Source: an uncultured Hyphomonas sp. (GTDB lineage Bacteria; Pseudomonadota; Alphaproteobacteria; Caulobacterales; Hyphomonadaceae). Taken from it: 64,000 nt of DNA. Location of the stretch: NCBI RefSeq assembly GCF_963677035.1, contig NZ_OY781472.1, positions 3,005,658 to 3,069,657 on the forward strand, in the 5' to 3' direction. The translations under genes were made by a program, and so were the position numbers. Shown here piece by piece: positions 59,354 through 64,000 of this stretch. How positions within the stretch are numbered: the first letter of the stretch is position 1; every line of letters begins with the position of its first letter. A model generated the notes under the pieces. The model worked only from the letters and a program-made list of their open reading frames with translations, was not told where the DNA came from and did no database searches.

Positions 59354-60649
59354 TTGAATACCGCTTCTTCCGCACCGAAATCGCTGCATCTGTCGCCTCT
59401 GGTTCTGGCCAGCGCGATCGCAATTGCCGCCGCTGCGCCGGCTGAAGCCGACAAGCGCAACCCGGCCCCGATTGTCTATGCAACGGGAACCTCGCCGTAT
59501 CCGGCAGGCAAGCCGCAATATATTGCGCCAAGCCGTACCCCGGAAGCGAAGCAGAAGACGCAGGCACGTATTCAATTCCGTTATCCCGGCTCCACGCAGC
59601 TGCCGCAAAGTGCTGCAACCAATACCGAGCAGGGGGCCCAATATTCAGAACCTACTGCCCGCGAATATGCGAGCACTGAAGCACCTGCACCGGCTACGAC
59701 CGGCGTTGTCACGAGCAGCGCGAACAGTTTTGACGCCCGCGCGGCTGCTGCACGCATTGAGGCACAGCAGACCGTATCTGCTGTGCAAAGCGAAGCGCTT
59801 CCAACTCTTCAGCCGACCACTGCTCCGGCGCCTGTCCCTGCTGCACCTGTCGCCCCACCACAGGAATACCAGCCCGCTGCGCGCTCACTGACGCCCGCCC
59901 CATCCTACACGGTGGCCAGCGACCCCATTCCGGTGTTCGACGAAACCAGTGTCGCAATTGTCTACGGCGCGGAATTCAATGGCCTGCCGACAGCAAATGG
60001 TGAGACGTTCGATCCGAACGCCATGACGGCGGCCCATCCGACGCTGCCTCTGCCAGCCCTGATTCAGGTGGTGAATACAGAGACAGGCAAAGAAGTTGTG
60101 CTGCGCGTCAACGACCGCGGACCATTCGAAGATGGTGCGTCGCTTCAGGTTTCGCCGCGCGCTGCTGACGAACTGGGCATGAGCGGGGTAGGGAAGGCCA
60201 CACTCCGCGTCCGGTATCTCGGCACGGCTCCTGCTCAAAGAGCACCAACGCTGCCCGCACCAGCTCCACAAATGAAGCCGGACATGACCTACGCGGATGC
60301 CAAACCTGCTGAAACACCTGCTGAATATGTTACTCCGGCTTCATACGAGCCGGCTCCACAACCTCTTCAGCCCCAGCCGACCTACTCTTACAACGCACCT
60401 GCGGCAGACGTTTCAAACGGTGATTATTTTGTCCAGATCGGGTCGTTCACCGACATTTCGAATGCTCAGATGCTCAGCAATCAGGTCCAGGCATCCCTGC
60501 CGGTTTCGATCGTACCAGCACGCGTTAACGGCGCTGACTATTTCCGCGTCCGCGTTGGACCACTCCTGAGCCGGTCCGAAGCCGAACAAGCCCGCGCAGA
60601 TCTTTCCTATGCCGGGATCGCGCAAGGACGCATCATTGCTGGCGAATAA
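59354..60649 (+). CDS. RlpA-like septal ring protein with SPOR domain
   Basis: A 431-residue peptidoglycan-binding protein, probably periplasmic, acting on denuded glycan strands at the septum. Its start is TTG, with a strong GAGGTGA eight bases upstream. After a signal-like hydrophobic stretch (SPLVLASAIAIAAAAPAEA) comes a long Pro/Ala-rich linker, then the RlpA double-psi beta-barrel (YGAEFNGLPTANGETFDPNAMTAAHPTLPLPALIQVVN, NDRGPFEDGASLQVSPRAADELGM) near residues 195-300, and a C-terminal SPOR domain (DYFVQIGSFTDISNAQMLS). The His and the Asp of NDRGPF are retained, but the usual IDLS is LQVS. Confidence 0.9.
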   Translation: MNTASSAPKSLHLSPLVLASAIAIAAAAPAEADKRNPAPIVYATGTSPYPAGKPQYIAPSRTPEAKQKTQARIQFRYPGSTQLPQSAATNTEQGAQYSEPTAREYASTEAPAPATTGVVTSSANSFDARAAAARIEAQQTVSAVQSEALPTLQPTTAPAPVPAAPVAPPQEYQPAARSLTPAPSYTVASDPIPVFDETSVAIVYGAEFNGLPTANGETFDPNAMTAAHPTLPLPALIQVVNTETGKEVVLRVNDRGPFEDGASLQVSPRAADELGMSGVGKATLRVRYLGTAPAQRAPTLPAPAPQMKPDMTYADAKPAETPAEYVTPASYEPAPQPLQPQPTYSYNAPAADVSNGDYFVQIGSFTDISNAQMLSNQVQASLPVSIVPARVNGADYFRVRVGPLLSRSEAEQARADLSYAGIAQGRIIAGE

Positions 60650-60760
60650 CCACACGCCCCGCCATTGACCCAGACCACAAACCGGCCCTTTTTCCTGTTT
60701 AAACGGAATTGGGGCCGGATGTGATTCCGGCCTCCGAACAGAACGTTGGAGGCCCCTCCC

Positions 60761-61930
60761 ATGAACTTGCCGCAGATCGCTCGGAATACTGTCGCTGCAG
60801 CAGCTTTTGCTATTGCAGGCATTGTAGGTTCCGCAAACGCTCAGATCCTGGACACCCCGGCGACCCACGCCGTCATCATGGATCATGAAACTGGTGCGAT
60901 CCTCTTCTCCAAAGCTGGCGAAGAACCGATGGTCCCTGCTTCCATGACCAAGATGATGACCGCCTACACGGTGTTTGAAATGGTTCGTCGCGGCGAACTT
61001 TCGATGAGCGACAAATTCACTGTCAGCGAAAATGCCTGGCGCAAAGGCGGTTTCCCATCTGGAACGTCGACCATGGGCCTTGCCCCCGGTGATACACCCA
61101 CCGTTGAAGAGCTACTCCATGGCATCATCATCATGTCCGGAAATGATGCCTGCATTACGCTGGCCGAAAACATCTCCGGGTCTGAAGAAGCGTTTGCGCG
61201 CAGGATGACCAACCTTGCCCACGAACTCGGGCTCAACTCGGCGAATTTCCTGAACGCAACAGGCCTTGAAGCTGTTGGACACGTCATATCTGCCGATGAT
61301 CTCGCGAAGCTCGCAAAACTGACAATCGACAACTACCCGGAATACTATGCCTGGTATTCCTTGCCCTCCTACACATGGCGGGACTTTACCCAGGCCAACC
61401 GTAATCCGCTTCTGGAAATCCCCGGCGCAGACGGCGTGAAAACCGGCCATCTGGAAGTCTCTGGCTATGGTCTGACTGGCTCGGCCGTTCGGGACGGCAT
61501 CCGCAGGACGATTGTCATCAACGGATTGCCTTCCATGGCTGCGCGCGCCGCTGAAGGTGAGCGTCTGATGCGGATCGCATTCAGCAGCTTCGACCTGAAA
61601 ACCCTGACACCCGATTCCGTCGATCTTCCTGATGTTCCGGTCTGGCTTGGAGAAACCCAGAAGGTCCCCGTCAAACTATCGAACGACCTTCGCATCGCGG
61701 GTTACAAGGCCAGCATGGAAAAAGCCAAAGCCGAAATTGTCCTGCCGGGGCCGATAGAAGCCCCCGTCAGCAAGGGGGATGAACTCGGTAAGCTGGTTAT
61801 CACGATCCCGGGGCAGAAACCGGTGGAAGCCCCGATTCTGGCCGACGCAGATGTTGCCAAGCTGGGCTTCTTCGGGCGTGCGATTGAAGGGCTCAGCCAG
61901 ATGATCGGAGGCAGCGAGAGCCAGTCGTGA
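60761..61930 (+). CDS. dacA: D-alanyl-D-alanine carboxypeptidase (PBP5/6 type)
   Basis: Trims the terminal D-Ala of peptidoglycan pentapeptides. The 389-residue protein has a cleavable signal (TVAAAAFAIAGIVGSANA), the active-site motifs SMTK (Ser61-Lys64), SGN (126-128) and KTG (227-229), and a C-terminal beta domain without an obvious amphipathic membrane anchor (end FGRAIEGLSQMIGGSESQS may supply one). TTGGAGGCCCCTCCC precedes the ATG. It overlaps tmk by GTGA, an operon shared by many alphaproteobacteria. Confidence 0.96.
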   Translation: MNLPQIARNTVAAAAFAIAGIVGSANAQILDTPATHAVIMDHETGAILFSKAGEEPMVPASMTKMMTAYTVFEMVRRGELSMSDKFTVSENAWRKGGFPSGTSTMGLAPGDTPTVEELLHGIIIMSGNDACITLAENISGSEEAFARRMTNLAHELGLNSANFLNATGLEAVGHVISADDLAKLAKLTIDNYPEYYAWYSLPSYTWRDFTQANRNPLLEIPGADGVKTGHLEVSGYGLTGSAVRDGIRRTIVINGLPSMAARAAEGERLMRIAFSSFDLKTLTPDSVDLPDVPVWLGETQKVPVKLSNDLRIAGYKASMEKAKAEIVLPGPIEAPVSKGDELGKLVITIPGQKPVEAPILADADVAKLGFFGRAIEGLSQMIGGSESQS

Positions 61931-62580
61931 ACCATGGACGCTTCATAACGCTTGAAGGGGGTGAAGGTACCGGCAAGTCCACCTTGCTTGAAGCATTGCG
62001 CGAGAGGCTGGAATTGGCAGGTCGGACCGTTGTGCTCACAAGGGAACCCGGCGGCACCGAACTGGCAGAAACAATCCGAAATCTTGTTCTGCATCCGCCG
62101 GAAGGCCAGGTGTGGTCGTCCATGGCAGAAGCACTTCTTATGAATGCAGCGCGCACGGACCATCTGGAGAAGAAAATTCGACCGGCTCTGGCGGCAGGCC
62201 ACTGGGTTTTGTGTGACCGGTTTGCAGATTCCACGCGCGTTTATCAGAGTGTTCAGAACGGCGTTGGTGTCGATGTTCTCAGAATGCTGGAAAGCTCTGT
62301 GCTCGGTGATACGCGTCCCGATCTCACTCTCATTCTGGATGCGCCCGTTGAACAGGCTGCCCGTCGGCGGGCTGATCGTGGTGGCCATGCGGACACGTTC
62401 GAACTGCGCGACAAAGCGTTCCATGAAGATGTCCGCCGGGCCTTTATCGATGTTGCCAGGCGCGAACCGGAGCGCTGCGCGCTGCTGGATGCATCCCGGG
62501 AGGCCAATGAGGTTGCGCAAAATGCGTGGCACGAAGTCGAAAACCGGCTGCTCGAATTGAAGCAGGATTTGGCACCATGA
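61927..62580 (+). CDS. tmk: Thymidylate kinase
   Basis: Phosphorylates dTMP to dTDP. The 217-residue protein has the P-loop LEGGEGTGKSTLLEAL, the DRY/DRF-type LCDRFADSTRVYQ, and the lid region RRRADRGGHADTFE. The start is GTG, overlapping the dacA stop as GTGA; no in-frame ATG is nearby, so translation is probably coupled. It overlaps holB by ATGA. Confidence 0.97.
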   Translation: MNHGRFITLEGGEGTGKSTLLEALRERLELAGRTVVLTREPGGTELAETIRNLVLHPPEGQVWSSMAEALLMNAARTDHLEKKIRPALAAGHWVLCDRFADSTRVYQSVQNGVGVDVLRMLESSVLGDTRPDLTLILDAPVEQAARRRADRGGHADTFELRDKAFHEDVRRAFIDVARREPERCALLDASREANEVAQNAWHEVENRLLELKQDLAP

Positions 62581-63512
62581 CGGCCGCCTTGCCCCTAATC
62601 GGTCATGCGGAAGCAGAAACAGCGTTTGAGTCTGCAGCGGCAAGCGGACGGATGCATCACGCATGGATGATTGAAGGGCCGTCCGGCATTGGCAAGGCAC
62701 GGTTTGCCCTGCGATGCGCAGCCTGGCTTCTCGGTGCGCGCGGACCGGACAAAGCGTCCTTTGATGCACCATCGGACGATCCAGTCATGTCGCGGTGCCT
62801 TTCTGGAGGGCATCCGGATCTTCGCATTCTGACTCGTGAGCTAAATGACAAAGGAAAACTGAAGCAGGATATATCGATCGAACAGATTCGGACCTTCAAT
62901 GAGTTTTTCACCTACCGTCCGGCCCTTGGCGGCTGGCGTGTCGGCATTGTCGACTCGCTCGATGAGCTGAACAGGAATTCGTCAAACGCGATCCTCAAGA
63001 CTCTGGAAGAGCCTCCGAATGCAGCCATAATGTTTCTGATCAATCACGGGTCGCGGCCTGTGTTACCGACGATCCGTTCGCGCTGCCGAACACTCCGGCT
63101 TCATCCACTGAAACAGAGCGATATGGACGCGGTGCTCAAACTGGAAGGCTTTAGTGGTGACGCGTCGGAAATCGGCCACGGGCGTCCCGGGCTCTCGGTT
63201 GAGCGGTCTTCAGAAACCTGCCGTATCGCTACAAATGCAGCGCGCACACTTATGAAGGCTATGCCACGCCCAAGTGATGCTGTGGTGACGCGCGCGATAC
63301 AGGCCGCGGGAGCGGATGCCGTTTCGTTTGCAGCATTCCGCGACGAAGTCTTATCTAGGCTCGCCGAGTCTGCGATCGAGGTGCCGCAACAATCCCGCAC
63401 ATGGCTGAACACGGTCAAACTTGTGGGGGAGACGGATGAATTGAATATGGATCCGGAACAAGCAGCCGCGAAACTGATCTCAGGCCTTTTGTCGGCGCCC
63501 AGCCGAACCTAG
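62577..63512 (+). CDS. holB: DNA polymerase III subunit delta'
   Basis: A clamp-loader subunit that helps place the beta clamp on DNA. The 311-residue protein has the AAA+ fold: IGHAEAETAFESAAASGRMHHAWMIEGPSGIGKARFALR with a Walker A-like loop, then VGIVDSLDELNRNSSNAILKTLEEPP and RCRTLRLHPL. The zinc-binding cysteines known in E. coli delta' are not apparent, as often in this class. It overlaps tmk by ATGA. metG, which lies next in many alphaproteobacteria, is absent. Confidence 0.94.
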   Translation: MTAALPLIGHAEAETAFESAAASGRMHHAWMIEGPSGIGKARFALRCAAWLLGARGPDKASFDAPSDDPVMSRCLSGGHPDLRILTRELNDKGKLKQDISIEQIRTFNEFFTYRPALGGWRVGIVDSLDELNRNSSNAILKTLEEPPNAAIMFLINHGSRPVLPTIRSRCRTLRLHPLKQSDMDAVLKLEGFSGDASEIGHGRPGLSVERSSETCRIATNAARTLMKAMPRPSDAVVTRAIQAAGADAVSFAAFRDEVLSRLAESAIEVPQQSRTWLNTVKLVGETDELNMDPEQAAAKLISGLLSAPSRT

Positions 63513-63523
63513 AGCGCACTTAC

Positions 63524-64000
63524 ATGTTTGATACACACGTCAATTTGCACGGCGAGCCATTTGCTGAAGATCTGGACGAGGTCCTGGATCGGGCGAGGGA
63601 GGCTGGCGTTCGCCGGTTTCTTGCGATCTGCGACCGGTTCGACAATTTCCAAGAAGTGCTATCTATAGCGGAGTCAAATGACGACATCTGGTGTTCAGTG
63701 GGCGTGCATCCACATCACGCCAAGGACTTTACAGATCTGACAGCGGATACGCTGATTGAGGCGGCATCCAACAAGAAGGTCGTGGCAATTGGGGAAACCG
63801 GTCTCGATTTCCACTACGGCTACAGCTCCGAACAAAATCAGGTGACGAGCCTTCGAAAACATATTTACGCTGCCCGCGAAACCCGCTTGCCGCTGATACT
63901 TCACACGCGTGAAGCCGACGATCTGATGGCTGATGTTCTGGAAGAGGAATACAAAAAGGGCGCATTCTCGCCTTTACTTCATTGCTACACAGGCGGCGCG
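63524..64000 (+). CDS. tatD: TatD family hydrolase, cut by the window end
   Basis: A metal-dependent hydrolase related to 3'-5' DNA exonuclease/D-amino-acyl-tRNA deacylase-type proteins. Only the first 159 residues are in the window. The N-terminal metal motif is DTHVNLHG instead of the canonical DSHCHLD, followed by CSVGVHPHHA, VVAIGETGLDFHYG, LPLILHTREADD, and LLHCYTGGA at the edge. The ATG follows the holB stop by 11 bases, so it shares the dacA-tmk-holB operon. It has no stop because the window ends. Confidence 0.93.
   Translation, partial: MFDTHVNLHGEPFAEDLDEVLDRAREAGVRRFLAICDRFDNFQEVLSIAESNDDIWCSVGVHPHHAKDFTDLTADTLIEAASNKKVVAIGETGLDFHYGYSSEQNQVTSLRKHIYAARETRLPLILHTREADDLMADVLEEEYKKGAFSPLLHCYTGGA

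Noticed and set aside
60690..60725. CCGGCCC...GGGCCGG hairpin between the RlpA-like gene and dacA as a terminator
   Set aside because: The loop is 23 bases and no T run follows; it is more likely incidental or a leader structure.

Overview
The window is a dense, high-GC bacterial chromosome segment made mostly of housekeeping genes. It looks alphaproteobacterial, and several features point to a Hyphomonas-like member of the Hyphomonadaceae/Caulobacterales. These are a GTTC-N7-GTTC SOS box in front of lexA, the pyrG-secG-tpiA // ppiD-trpEGDC-lexA-comEC-gltX-gltA order, purQ/purL/bolA/grxD close together, a dacA-tmk-holB-tatD run, rlmE next to ppx/gppA, and a large TonB-dependent receptor. The genus is an inference from gene content, not from a search. 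I see no phage, insertion sequence, CRISPR array or plasmid module.

Layout. 0.1-7.8 kb: an SDR oxidoreductase, rpsD, a PPK2 polyphosphate kinase, two secreted GIN-domain (DUF2807) beta-solenoid proteins, a divergent GlxA-type regulator / isonitrile-hydratase-like pair, rimO and a small membrane protein. 7.8-18.5 kb: the ancestral purQ-purL-bolA-grxD cluster, opened up by an adenine-deaminase-type gene, a TonB receptor, an M28 peptidase and an M2 peptidase. 18.6-34.7 kb: gltA, gltX, comEC, lexA, the trp genes (with two sugar-type genes between trpG and trpD), a PpiD-like chaperone, tpiA, secG and pyrG. 34.7-43 kb: cfa, photolyase, hldE, hspQ, ppx/gppA, rlmE, a sulfotransferase and a dodecin-like protein. 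43-53.5 kb: a GFA protein with a Cys-rich lipoprotein, a beta-lactamase-fold protein, guaB, a HAD hydrolase, a zone with a duplication scar, a GNAT, a DUF1330 protein, an RsmB-type methyltransferase, guaA and rpiB. 53.6-64 kb: YceI, a TIGR03084-like protein with a DPBB-like lipoprotein, crotonase and CoA-transferase genes, tRNA-Ser(UGA), DUF2804, an RlpA/SPOR protein, dacA, tmk, holB and a tatD cut by the window edge.

How the genes connect. Purine metabolism recurs (purQ, purL, ade-type deaminase, guaB, guaA). The trp genes are joined by stop/start overlaps, as are ppx-rlmE and dacA-tmk-holB. Cell-envelope functions (hldE, dacA, RlpA-like, PpiD, SecG, TonB receptor, GIN proteins) and damage responses (lexA, photolyase, cfa) are spread among them.

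The most interesting non-routine items are a scar of tandem duplication carrying the tails of guaB and of a GNAT gene, a 12-codon upstream ORF overlapping the hldE start, operator-like palindromes before the GIN pair and the TonB receptor, two glycan-type genes inside the trp operon, and altered catalytic motifs in several enzymes. I do not see a clearly new multi-gene defence or biosynthetic system.
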